Shown piece after piece: positions 1-11,300 of a stretch of 64,000 nucleotides of DNA. Within the stretch, counting starts at the first letter, position 1; every line of letters starts with the position of its first letter. Below the pieces are notes generated by a model. That model was not told the origin of the DNA and did not search any database. It worked only from the letters and a program-made list of their open reading frames with translations. A program made the translations under genes and the position numbers. The DNA is from Pleodorina starrii (taxonomy: Eukaryota > Chlorophyta > Chlorophyceae > Chlamydomonadales > Volvocaceae): contig BRXU01000002.1 in NCBI GenBank assembly GCA_030267565.1, positions 7,755,001 to 7,819,000 of the forward strand. Reading direction: 5' to 3'.

Positions 1-1398
1 CAGGGTGCAGGGATGGAGCGAGGCAGACAGATAGACGGAGCCGCTGCTGAGGGTGGGGCCGTAGAGTGCATGTGGGTTTTGTGGTTTGGTGTTATGAGCC
101 CCGTCCAATAGAAGCGAGCAGCACACACTTCCTCGCAGCAGCAGCCGTTGGACCCGAAGTGCTTTCGTTATATATCTATTCGGCTTGCGTGCTCGCGCAC
201 CGCAGGCAAGAGGTAACGCGTGGAGCCAAGGGGGCGGTGGGCGTCACGTTACAGCACGTACTGTGCGCGCTATCTAGCTAACTGCTGGACGGACTTGGTG
301 CGCGGCGGACTGAGCACCCCACCCCACCCAACCCAACCCCACCGTAAGGGACTGCCTGTCGATCACCATGTTGCCGTAGCTGCAGTTCCCGAAGTAGTCG
401 GCATAACCTCCTGGTGCGAGGAACAAGCTCCGCACCTCCGTCGCCTGCGATGCAAAACGTGCGTACGCAATCCATCAAGGTATGTATCCATATGACATGA
501 TACGCACGTGCGCATGGAAACACACACACAGGGGGTAGGGCCTGACCACCCCATCCTGGCGGTGGTCAACGGCCACTTTCAGTGTGTGCAGCACGCAGGG
601 ATGGGTATGGAGGGAGGGGGAGGGGAAGTGGAGTGAGGGGATGAAGGGGCTTTAGGGGTGAGGGAGGGAACTTAGGGCGTCGAGGCAGGGAGGCGTGAGA
701 GGAGGGGAGGAGGAGGGGGGGGTCCTTCGGGTCCGAGAGGACTTAGGGTGCAGAGACCGCCGCGGGCTGCCTTTTGTAGGCGAGGGAGGCTTTAGGGAGC
801 GGGTTTAGCGAGAGTGAGGCGAGTTGGCGAGGTGCCGCCTAGTGCGAACTATAGCTCCGTCACCTAGCCCGCTGCCGCAAGGCCCGCTCCCGACCTCCTG
901 CCGCGTCGAGGCCAAGCGGCGCTCTGGAGCTCGGCCTCTAGGGGCCACCCCCCGGCCTCTCCGGGGCCGTCGTAGTAGGAGTAGTAGCAGGGGTAGGGCG
1001 CGCGCTGTCTTGGGTTCTCCTTTGGTGCTGACCGCCCACGAGCCGGACCAAGCTCGGGGCAGGTTCTCAGCGCTTTGTTTTCGCGCCTAGAGGAGCACCG
1101 CCAGCCGGTAGCAGGCCGGCCGGGCGCCCCGGCGCTGCAAGGACCTCAGGGCGGGCAGGACAGCGCGGGCGCCGCGTAGTGCGCCGGCGCGACTGCTGTT
1201 TGTGCGGACGAAGGGCCCAGCTGCCGTATAAGGCAGGCTGTGAGCTCAAGCTTTTGGGGAGCCGCTGCGCCGTACACCCGTATATGGGGTATACGACGCA
1301 GCCAGCTCTGCGTCGAGCAGGAGGGGGTAGCGGCCCCTCACGCCCTTCTCCCACCGCAAGGGGGAGAGTGCTTAGGCGGTCTTTCCGTCGGGGCTGGG
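1..1398. other. no gene recognised; GC-rich low-complexity sequence
   Basis: Open frames occur here on both strands, but none shows a family motif or a consistent set of splice sites. Positions 600-720 are purine-rich (GGGAGG-type) and 820-1430 are very GC-rich. It could hold downstream exons or the 3' UTR of the minus-strand Cys-rich gene that starts at 3474. I could not place them. Confidence 0.5.
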
Positions 1399-1443
1399 TT
1401 AGCAGCCCCTGGCCAGCGTCAGGGCCCGGTCAGATACTGTAAC

Positions 1444-1444
<1 letters not shown>

Positions 1445-1537
<93 letters not shown>
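1445..1537. repeat. (AC)n microsatellite, about 46 uninterrupted units
   Basis: An uninterrupted AC dinucleotide run of about 93 bp. It produces a spurious Cys-Val repeat frame on the minus strand. Such runs are highly polymorphic in length. Confidence 0.97.
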
Positions 1538-1538
<1 letters not shown>

Positions 1539-1899
1539 TGTCGCGCCGCATACCGACGGCTTTATCGGACGGCGGCGCGGGTGTCCCCGCCCCCGCCCCG
1601 CTCCTTTCTGGACACTCAAAGCCTAACCCCCGATTTTTGCATTCCGGGATGTCGATACATGCTGTGTATGATGACCGCTGCGGCTGCGCAATAACCAGGC
1701 ACCAGGATAGGAGCATACGGCCCCGGGATTGCAGCCACGCGCGGTCTTGAGACCATGCACAGTCCGATGCCGCCCGATGCCGCCCGATGCGTTTATTTGT
1801 AACCCACGCCGCCCGTGATCCAAGCCACTCCATCCCTGTCGACCACGCCCGCAGCCCTGGCCCAGAGCTAGCCAGTCCCACGCACGCAGCGTGGCACGC

Positions 1900-2104
1900 A
1901 GGAGAGCTAGCTACAGCCTCCTGCTGCTGCGGCTTCGTCCCATCCGTACCCACATTTCCACCGGCGCGGCTAGCGCACTCGGTGCTTGCGCTCAAGCTGA
2001 CCACCATAACCAGCAAACTAAGCGCGACGTTGGTGGTCGGCACCGGAGCGAAACCTTGTATGACAACCACGTCCGCGATGCTTGTGCAGGCGGTGGCGTC
2101 GACG
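1900..2104 (-). CDS. possible fourth exon of the Cys-rich secreted protein gene (3' end not resolved)
   Basis: A pyrimidine-rich acceptor (ttccttcctag on the minus strand) ends at 2105. If the preceding exon uses the GTGCGT donor just left of 2338 (phase 2), the frame enters here as S-VDATACTSIADVVV and continues through a hydrophobic stretch (ALSLLVMVVSLSAS) to TECASRAGG. The hydrophobic stretch could be a membrane anchor or a GPI-type signal. The frame then stays open through the AC repeat without a convincing stop, so a donor must lie somewhere between about 1800 and 2000. I chose 1900 only as a nominal left edge. Confidence is low because the phase depends on which of two overlapping donors is used upstream. 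Confidence 0.3.
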
Positions 2105-2337
2105 CTAGGAAGGAAACACGTCTGCGTGGATCATCATTCATGGGGGCAAGATTTGGCATTTGGGCACGGGGACGGGGACGGAGGGGCGGGGGTTGTGATA
2201 AGGAAAGCGTGCGGGCTTCGTTCGTTCAGGGAGCCGCCGACTGTAGCTTCATTCCACAGCAGCCTGCTGCCCAAGCTAGCCGCATCGCAACTGATCATTC
2301 ATCCAGCAGCATTTAAGTGCTAACAGCGCCCACGCAC

Positions 2338-3474
2338 CTACCAGCGATATCCAACGTCCCGGGGCAATCGGCTGTCCCTCGACGAAGTCGACAGGCTGAC
2401 GAGGCAGGTTGTAGTTGATTTCCGTAAACATCACCGACAGGATCCATTTCCCCGACGGCTTTGTAGTCCTGTAGACCAGCATTCCCTGCACACACGCACG
2501 CGAACAGTTACACCCACAGGACGGATCCGTCGCTCGGTGGAAGGCGGCACTGATGATGTGTGCTAGGCACAAAAATCGTCGTAATGACTTAATTGGGCGG
2601 CACCCCGGGGACTCATTTGCAAATTTATATAACAGTAATTTCACAATTTCCGTCGGTCCCAGCCATACCTGTAGGGTGACCTGCAAGCCGGGAGACGACA
2701 CCAGCGTTGGAGGCGGTGCGCGGCGGCGTGGAGGGCTCCGTGGCGGCGGCGAGAGACTCCTGCTGGCCGCCAGGGCACCTGGGGCAGCAGCAGCAGCAGC
2801 AACACGCAACAGCAGCGGAATTGCGGATGGAGTGAAGTGAAGGCAAACCCTCTGGACAGGCGGTGTTGCATGTTGCGGCGACCCCAACCGTCTTGGATGG
2901 TTTATGCATCGCACGCCAAGCGTCTGAAATATCACACGCCAGCTCTGCCCTATCCAGCAGCCAGCGGTCGCATCGGTCCCTGCATTCTTGCTCGGTCATG
3001 CCTGGCTCCAAGTCAATCAAATCCTGCGTGTCATAGCTAGAGGCTGTTGGTCCGATATCTCCCAAGGCTTTCGTGCTCAGAAGAGACGCGGGCTCCAGGG
3101 GCAGACAGTTTGCTGGCCGTGTGCACGTGACGAAAACGACGACGGCGCGCACGTAACGAAGGAGTCAACATGTTGTTGATGCGTTGCGCGGGTAGGCAGG
3201 TGTGTGCGTGCGTGATGATCGACTAGTACATACTACTACATATCAGCGAGTCAGCAGTGTGCGGCGTGATGCGGAGTAATGAGTGTCTGGAGAGCATCTG
3301 GCTGGAAACCCACGCGTCCGCCGCTTGGAACGAAGCAAGCTTACCGCTGCACTGCATTGCAACCAGCAGCACGGAAAGAAGCAAAAGCCCTAGGCGGCGA
3401 TTCCCGGTGCTGAGGCGCCGGCGATCCCTCGGGAGAGGGAATCGCCACTGCCGGCTGCCGCTGCATTCGGCCAT
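2338..3474 (-). CDS. secreted or type II membrane Cys-rich protein, 5' exons
   Basis: Three minus-strand exons fit together in phase: 3474-3345, 3112-2669 and 2485-2338. The first begins at an ATG (MAECSGSRQW), carries a basic stretch and then a strong hydrophobic segment (GLLLLSVLLVAMQCS, about residues 29-43), so it reads as a signal peptide or signal anchor. A GTAAGC donor in phase 1 follows. The second exon opens ANCLPLEP and includes GMTEQECRDRCDRW, a Cys spacing reminiscent of PAN/Apple-like or other disulfide-rich extracellular modules. It also holds a run of seven Cys encoded by a CAG/GCA repeat (about 2770-2815 on the plus strand), which could instead be a small intron. The third exon reads AGLQDYKAVGEMDPVGD and ends at overlapping donors GTAGGT (phase 1) or GTGCGT (phase 2). 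The product probably lies in the endomembrane or extracellular space. I do not recognise the family, and the 3' end is unresolved. Confidence 0.5.
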
Positions 3475-6076
3475 CGCAGCCGGCCGTCGACGACCGTCAG
3501 GGTACTCCACAGCTTCAGCGACGAATCGAAGCACGCCGCCCGAGTATGTACGCAGGCAATAGAAGGAGATATGGAAGACCAGCACATCATTATCAATATA
3601 TTCACAACTTGTGATTTGCGCGCCGATTGATTTTGCATGGCTGGAAAGCCGTCGCGAAGTGTGAAAGGCCTCTAGTCCTCTAGAGACGGACGGCTACGGT
3701 ACGCGGAAACGTCATGCCAGTATGTTGATTTGAATAGACGTTTTCAAATCAGGTAGGTATCTGTGCGTGCACATCCATTGGGCCAAAGTCCAGTGAATAA
3801 TTCGATATGCAGTATGCGATTTCAGTGAGCGCCATTGATGGTGCAATCATCAACGTCCAGGGATTCAGCGTCAATTTACCTGATCGTTAAGTTTTCCGGC
3901 GATGTGACTAGCCCGCCGAAGCCAGCAGATGCATCTCAGCTCCGACCAGGTAGGTCTTGATCTCTTCCCGGCGTGCGCGCTCAGCAAGTAACAAATATCG
4001 TGCACGAGAACTTCAGGTAAAATACTGGAAAACTATAATCCACGGAAAGTGGAAGGTACGGCGTTTCCTTACTAATGATGACCGCGGTTTACGACACAAT
4101 GTTTTTTCAAGGTGGTTTGATGTTAAAATCAATTATTCATTAAGTTTTTATCAGGGATGTCCAATTGATCAGGATTGACAGCAATTCAAGCGGGTTGAGC
4201 AGGCTTGACAGCAATTCAAGCGGGTAGCCCCGCCCTTCGCTGCGTCTTCGGATTGTGAACACCAGTGGAAGGCAAGCCTCGCCATTAATAATAGGAAAAG
4301 TTCATTGAGAATACAATTGGTCTCGAATCCTTTTTGTTCAGGTGTACAAATATTAAACAATAATGTTTGCTGGCAGCCGCTGTGCAGCTGGGCAATACGC
4401 ACAGCAGGCGAAGCGCGATTATTGCAGATAGCTTCTTTGTGACCGCGATTACGTTTTGATGCAGTTTCTGGGGGCGCCATTGAACGTCTGCAGAATCAAA
4501 GATCGAAGGTAAGCGTTATTATGTATGTTCGCATCTCCTACCTGCCCTTCGCATGCCCTGCAATGCCCTCCACTCCCGACGCCCCGCAAAATTGCAAACA
4601 TGTGAGCGACGGACATAACTAAGCAACGGGATGAGTTGGTCGTTTGACCCATGCTACAGACAGCAGGCGGTGTTAGTTGGGATCCGTATGGGGTTGCATC
4701 GTTGCAAGGAAAAACCCAAAGGGATGGAACTGAAAGGCGGACAAACGCGCTGGTCTGGTACGTACCACGCCGCCGACGTCGGTCTTGTATTAACAAAAGC
4801 CGACGAGAAGAGTGCCACCGCGCGCCTGCTGGCGGCTGCTGGCGGCGATTGGAAGGACGGCTTGTTTGCGCCGAAAAGGTCCTACCGTACGTTGGCCGCG
4901 AACGCGGAAGCAGACGGACGCACGGATGGGATAATACACAAACGCCTTTTTCGACGGTAGATTGCGCATACATGCTGCAGCTAGCAGGCCCACGCAAAGG
5001 AAGACGACGACGGAGGGTAGAAGGCAGAGCGGGGGACCTCATGCACGATGCCATTACAGAAATTGCAAAATTTCGTTCAAGTTTGCTGGTTGCCTCGCCA
5101 ACGCCCCATTGCATGTACGCTTGTGTGTGGCGCGGTAGGTCTATCTGATCTCACGAGCAACTCATCAGAGTCCAGGGTCGCTCACGGTTTCTTTGCTTGT
5201 GCGTGCCCAAGCAAGCACGCAAACCCAGGACATACATACAAGCTCGCGGGGCGAGACGGGGCGCCTTTGGTTACATGCGTGCCGCGGTCGCAGGGTGATG
5301 GACGGACGTGCGCCAGCCGCTGATCTATCTACGTCTCTCCATTCCATCTCCAGCCTGTCGATCGTCAGCTGCTCCACGGATCCCAAACTCGAGAGACGTC
5401 CGTACGAATCTAAAAGGAGGAAGAAAGGGCTGCCGCAGTACAAGAAGCTCATGAGATGTCGCACTGGGGCGTAGGCAAGACCTACGACTTCCTAAGTAAG
5501 CGTTTCTTTTGGGGTAAAATGCGCCGTGGAAGCGGTGTTCCGTTACCCATGCCGCTAAATTGGCTATGCGAGGTGAACGTCGCAGCATTTTCTTAATACG
5601 TACCGTATAGGACTGGTACTTGTAGTGTCTGTCCTATTTAAGGGAAATTTAGGGGTCTCAGCCAGCTCGGGCTGGTTGCTGAACTTATTATGCCGGTTGC
5701 CCCAGCTAGTTCATGTCTTCAAGCTTTTATATGATCTGCGTGGCCGATTCGGATAACAGCCAACCGTCGTTAGTATTAATTTGGTTCACCCAGTGCTTTT
5801 CGTGACTTTCTCCTTTTGTTCCGCAGAGTGGGTCGATAGCTGTGGCTTCTCTTGTTGGGTCTCGGGGGCGGCCAGTAATACCTTGTACTTGTTCGCCTCC
5901 TCGTAAACCCCGCGTAAACCCCCGTCGTTGCTTGTTATATGAGCCCTCGCTATGATTTTCGGTTGCCACGTCAGTAACACAGCAGCACTCCTAGCCTCCC
6001 GTAGCCCCGTGTGGTTTTATATTTTTGTTTCCGAGCTGTCCTCCTCCGTCTCGCCGGAGCTGTTCGCATTGTCTGT
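3475..6076. other. no gene recognised; intergenic, with one 21-bp direct repeat
   Basis: No open frame here has a family motif or a credible splice structure. A 21-bp perfect direct repeat lies at 4175-4195 and 4205-4225 (30-bp period). The AT-richer part at 4000-4340 contrasts with the GC-rich flanks. Positions about 5600-6076 may belong to the 3' end or LTR of the retroelement remnant that follows, but I found no clear LTR ends. Confidence 0.5.
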
Positions 6077-6895
6077 TCACTTAGGCTGGGCCGATCCCTC
6101 TTCCGGCGGCGGGACGAACACCTGGTGCGCTGGGACCGCGAAGGGTTGCCAATCGGCTGTTTCCAACAGTGCCAGTGTCCCGGTGATGTTCCAGTACTTG
6201 AAGAAGAACGGGCCTTCACGGTCAGGGGCTAGTTTGTGGGGTCGGCGTACCCAGCGGAAGACTTTGGTGTTCTCTGCAAGGTCAGGTAAATGCTGCAGGG
6301 CACCTTCCTCGGGATCGCTTGCCGTTGTCTGCGGCACCGTGTTAATTGCTGGCGTCGTAGTGCCTTGTTGTTCACCGCCGAGTGTCGAAGGCTTCGCTTG
6401 TGAGGGCGAAGGTTGAGGTTGACCGACCGGTTCATTCGTCTACCTTGGAGCCGCCCTGAGGCGTGTTTTTTGGTGCGGGAAGCCCCTTGCGCTTAGCGTA
6501 GTCGTGTTGTTGTCGCGCTTTGGCTTTTCCCAGATTTTTGTCAACGCAGCTGGCAAGTTCCTCCAGTTTTGCCCTGTGCTTCTCCAACGCTACGTAGTCC
6601 TCGGGTTGTGCCTCGTCATCACCCTCATCACCCGAAGGTACTTCACAAGGTGTCGTACCGCGTTCAGCAGCCGTCGTCAGTTCGCGCCCGAACACGCATA
6701 GAGCAGGGCTAAGCCGTGTGCTGTCCTGTCTCGTTGCTCGGTGTCCGTACGTAATTCGGTAGACCTCTACATCCCAATCATCTTCGTTGTCGTTGGCACA
6801 TTTCCGAAGTGCTGTTATTAGTGAGCGAACTAGTCGTTCAGCTTGCCCGTTACTCTATCTGTGGGGTGTACGCTGCCGTCCGACGGTGGTAAATA
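6077..6895 (-). pseudogene. decayed Ty3/gypsy-type retrotransposon integrase
   Basis: Reading the minus strand, several frames together give the back half of a Ty3/gypsy integrase. First comes HPTDRV followed, after a frame change, by NGQAERLVRSL (usual form: HPQTDGQAERxNRxL). Then comes DWDVEVYRITYGHRAT and LSPALCVFGREL (usual form: P..LLYGREP), then a charged helix ending in KAKARQQHDYAKRKG. After a stop and another frame change comes a chromo/SH3-like C-terminal piece with RRPHKLAPDREGP and WNITGTLAL. Frameshifts and stops show it is dead. I could not find intact LTRs, a primer-binding site, or the protease and reverse transcriptase parts, so this is an old 3' fragment. The identification rests on motif order and spacing. 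Confidence 0.7.
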
Positions 6896-8364
6896 TTCTG
6901 TTCTTTTTAGGCAGCTGAACTCGCTACGACACCTTACTTGTGAAGTACCTTCGAGTAATGAGGGCGATGACGAGGAATAGCCCGAGGACCACGTAGCGAG
7001 CACGCACGCACGCACGCACGCACCGGATACACAAACACGCACGCATGCAAACAGGGTTTCTCATCTACCCGGAAAAACGGCCGCATTCGCTCAGGAACGA
7101 GCGGGCCCGGGTCCTGGCAAAAAATGAAACTGCACAACGACGCCTTTGGTAATGTGCAACACAGTACGACACGCGTCTGAGCCTTCAGCGCCGGGGGCTT
7201 CCACAGCACCCTGTCTCCGCATGTGGGTTACCGCTCCCACGCCCTCAACCGGGAATCGGAGCCAAGGCAAAACCTCCCCCGCTCTGGGACCGGCCTAAAG
7301 AGAATAGCACACGTATCCTGCAACCATCCACATACGAAAGTAAACAAATACAGCGGTGTGCGGTGGTTGATGAGGGGTGTGGCCTACTGTGTATCGAAGG
7401 CCCGGTGGTCAGTAGTGCGAGCACAAGTAGCCGCCCTGCGGGGTAGGCTCCTAACAGTAACTGTTACCCGCATTCTAACGAACTCAACCGCTCTAACGAA
7501 CTCAAGACGCGCACGGACGTATCAAGGATGGACACCGCACACAGTCCCGGCAGCTGAAAGCTCCTGTCCGGACACCGACCGGACCAGCCAGCGAACGGCG
7601 AGTGTAAACGGATGACCTGTCAAACGAATGGGGGGTCCACAAATAAATTTCCAAAACGGATCTCACGCTTCCTGGCACTTGATGACCCAACCCAATTTCT
7701 CTGTCCAATTTCTCAAGAGGCTGGCAAGCCAAATCCGCAGCTTCCTGCTGCCCGGTTCGACACAAGTAATGCCATGCTTTCCGTCGCACCGCGTTGTCGT
7801 ACTTTCAAGTGCGGCGCCTGTGTGCCGCCCGTCTGGTAGCGCCCACCATCTATCCTGCGCTGTACGGCGCCCAGGAGGCCTCCCTCCCACACAATAACAC
7901 CCCTCTAATCACTAATAATCAGCCGTATCGATGGGGCGCCAGCCGCGACCAAGTTTGATCCCGTTTGGTGCATGCTCTGGAACGAAGGAATCAGTGCGCC
8001 TATCCGATTATTTCGCCGATCGCCTTTGAGATGAGAGATGAGAGATGTAGGATCGTCCTCGAGAACTGACCATGCCGCTCGTGAACCCGCAATAAGGCAT
8101 TCGTGATACATTCCAACAGCGGCATGATGTATCGGCAGATGTACCGTATTCGGTACGGCGCTGTGCCGCAGTACAGGTGCCGCAGCTACACTGCTCGCCG
8201 GTGATGCACATTCACATTTCAACAGCTCGCTGTCGTCCGCCTCAGCGTTTCTGTCCCGTCCCGTGATGCCCCCCGGTCGCAGGAGAACCTCAGCTACCAG
8301 CGGGCGACCCCAATTCCCCAACCACTGCCACGGGGGATTCGGCTATATCCCCTTCACGCACCAC
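6896..8364. other. no gene recognised between retroelement remnant and coiled-coil gene
   Basis: Several minus-strand frames are open (about 7502-7789 and 7905-8321), but none carries a motif I recognise. The 7905-8321 frame lies directly downstream of the coiled-coil gene and may be its 3' UTR. A short ACGC/GCAC run lies at about 7003-7025. Confidence 0.45.
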
Positions 8365-11300
8365 TCATACCGCCCGGCGCCCTCCCACTCGCAGGTAACG
8401 GTTCGTAATCTGCTGCGCGAGCCGGAACGCCAACATGTCCTTGTTCTCGTGGCTCCGCTCCTGCAGACGCGGCAGCCGCGCAAACAGCCGCAGCTCCTGC
8501 TCCTCATTCGAGCCGCCCTCACGCGCCGCCGCCGCTGCCGCGCGGACGGCCGCCAACCGCCTCTCCGGCGACAGCCTGCCCATAAAGTCCACCGCCCACT
8601 TCACCAGATCTGGCAGCTGCCTGACGATCTCCTCGCCGCCGCCACCGCCGCTGCCGCTGCCGCCACCCAGGCGCTCCCGTACCTTCACAGCCGCCTCCTC
8701 AACGTCCTGGTAACTGGTCTCAGCACTCGACGCCGCCACCCGATCTGCCTCCGCCTTCTCGGCGGCCTGCCTCGCCCTGTCCACCGCCTGCTCGCACTCA
8801 GCCGCAAAGTCGAACATCTCCTCCTCCGCGTCCTCCAGAGTGACGCGGAGCACCTTGTTGGCGTCTCTGTCATAGGCGGCGGCGTGCTCAGCGGTGGCCA
8901 GCTGCTGCACCGCTTCACTGCAGGCCTTCCCAGCGGCCATGTACATCTCCCTCAGTCGCTCTCTGGCTGCCGCGGCGTTCACGCCAGCCATCCTGGCGTC
9001 CTCCTTCGCCGCGGTGGCAACCGCCTTGGAGCCCTCGGCCTCATTGGCTGCTTTGTCCTTGGCGGCGGCCAGGGACTGGAGCATGCCCGGGTCCAGGAGC
9101 GCGATGGTTGCGGCTATGCCCTGCAGCTCGTCGTCCAGCATGCCGCACGTGCGCAGCATTCCCTCATCTGCACGGCGGGTGGGGCGCGTGCGGGGGCGGC
9201 GAGGTTCGTGGGAACATGGACGGACGGAGGCGGTGGGGGGGACAAGGAAGCGCAGAAACCCAAGTCGGTTTTGGCGAACGGTGGGTCATCGAGCGCGGGG
9301 GGCAGGGTAGGGCTAGGCTGCCCGTGTCAACGTTGCGGCCTGGTAGCGAGCGCATGCAAACCCTGGCACCCACAGGGGAAGGGATGGGAAGGCGGAGGGG
9401 GAAGGGAGGAGGAGGAGGACTAGAGGAGTACGGAAAACAGTCCGAACGAGTCAACCCGCACGGGGAGCAGGGGGCCCAACGACGACGCAAGCCACCGACG
9501 CGTTGGTGCCGGTGGACCGCAGCTGGAAGAGGGCTGAGAGGCATTCGATTGCAGTCAGCAATGCAAGCCGTCACAAACTAACGGCAACCAAGTCAGACAC
9601 GGCCTCAAGGGCACCACCCCAACCAACCTGCGGGGCCAGTAGCGCCACCCGCCGCGTCACTTTCGCCGCCAAGAAAAGCGTCCGCCAGCGACAGCTCGAT
9701 GGATTCCTCCAAGCCGGGCTCCTGCTGGTGCCTGTTGGTGTGCAGGTTCCTGAGCAAGGCAGGGCAAGGCAGCAGCGGCAGAGCGCGGGCGTGTGGGGCC
9801 GTGGCTACGACACCCCCGGAGGTCGGGGGATGCGTTGGTCGCGATGAAGGAGCCGCTGCAGGGAAGGGGGGGGGGGCGGCCATGGCTGGGTGCGCCCGCA
9901 TACGACGGTCGCCGCTCCTCCGCTCACGGCACAAACGGAAGGCCGCGCGGTCCTTGTTTGAGTAAGGCCGGGCGCAGCGAGCCTCCCGGTGCGAGTGCTG
10001 CGGCTATCTAGTATCTACAGGCCAGTGTTGCCTCCCCCTCTCCAAAACGCAGGTGGTAAGCGGTAAGACACATCTTGCGGGTCACCTAGCTCCATTCCGG
10101 AACCCGCGAAACAGACGATTTCGTACGTTCCCGCGCTACACCAAACTGCACCACCACGGCAAGCAGAATGCCGTGAACGAAATAGCGGGCGCGCCCCGTG
10201 CTTACCCTGACGACCGGCCGCCGTCCGGGGCCTGCTGCTCCGGGGCACCGCCAGCCATGGCCGCGCCGCCTTCCTCATGCACCAGGCCGTCACGTGCAGC
10301 AGCAGCCTGGGCGGCTACCGGGTTGTGGGCGGCTCGCGCGGGTGGCGGCTCCCGGCTCGCCGCTGCCGGCCCCCGGCTCGCCGCTGATGCCGGCCCCAAG
10401 TCTTCTGCAAAGGGAAGAAAGGCGGGGTCCGCCCATGGATCACATACAGCAGCAGTCGTTTTTCTCGCGTCGCGCCTCAGGTTGTTGTGCATGTAAGCAA
10501 CCACACATGCAGATTGATGGGTGTAAAGCAGCCGTTGCTGCCTCGGGGGGTTTTCATTCAGGAGAGTTCGGAGTTTCCGACTGTAAGTTCGCAAAGTTCC
10601 CGCGGGTGCCGCGGCACCGGCCATGGCTACGGAGTTAGCAGGCGCCGGCGGTGCCAAACCCGCCTGTGGATACGCGCCACGCCCGCCTGCCCCGCTGTAA
10701 GCGAAACCTAGGCCTGGGTGCATGTCCCACCCACGCACCCCCACGCATTCCCCACTGGGTGCACCGTTTCCCGGTTAGTGTTCACCCCACTACAAGCACC
10801 ACCACCACAATCACCACTCCCCCTGCCTGGTTCTAAAGTGGCGTGACGGTTCCAACTGGTATGGCAAACCCGTCGATCGACCTGCCGGTAAACAGCCGGT
10901 ACATGTATAATCCCACGAGCAGGGAACAGATGCAAGCCACCGGTCCTGATACCCGATTCAGGCGTCTTCGCTGCCGCCTGCGGCCCGAGCAAGGGGTGTG
11001 TGAGTGCTTTCTTTTCAGCTGACCTGTTCCAACGGCAGAGTATAGTGGGCCGGAAGCAGCCGCAGCGCCGACGTGCGGAACGGCGGCTGCAGCGCCGCCG
11101 TTGGCGCGAGCAACATCGGCAGGGGCGTTGGTGGCGTCCATCGCCTCAGCAGGAGCACCAGCAGCCAGGCCATTCGAGGTCGGGTTCTCGCGCACGTCCT
11201 GCTGCCTGCGAGCGTGTGTTGGGAACGTGGCAGACACACACCAGGCAGACCAACGGGTCGGGTCATGCATGTGCGCGTGACGAGTGGAGCAGCAGCCGGC

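Noticed and set aside
1399..2070. 223-aa minus-strand frame with Cys-Val repeats
   Set aside because: Most of it is the AC microsatellite in translation. Only the part near 1900-2104 may be coding.
7905..8321. Extension of the coiled-coil gene through a GTATGA donor into this 138-aa frame
   Set aside because: Phases would fit, but the intron would be only about 46 nt and the frame has no motif. The TGA at 8365 is the simpler end.
8263..9423. 386-aa plus-strand open frame
   Set aside because: It is the antisense shadow of the coiled-coil exon at 8365-9167. Its Arg/Leu/His-rich content is typical of such shadows.
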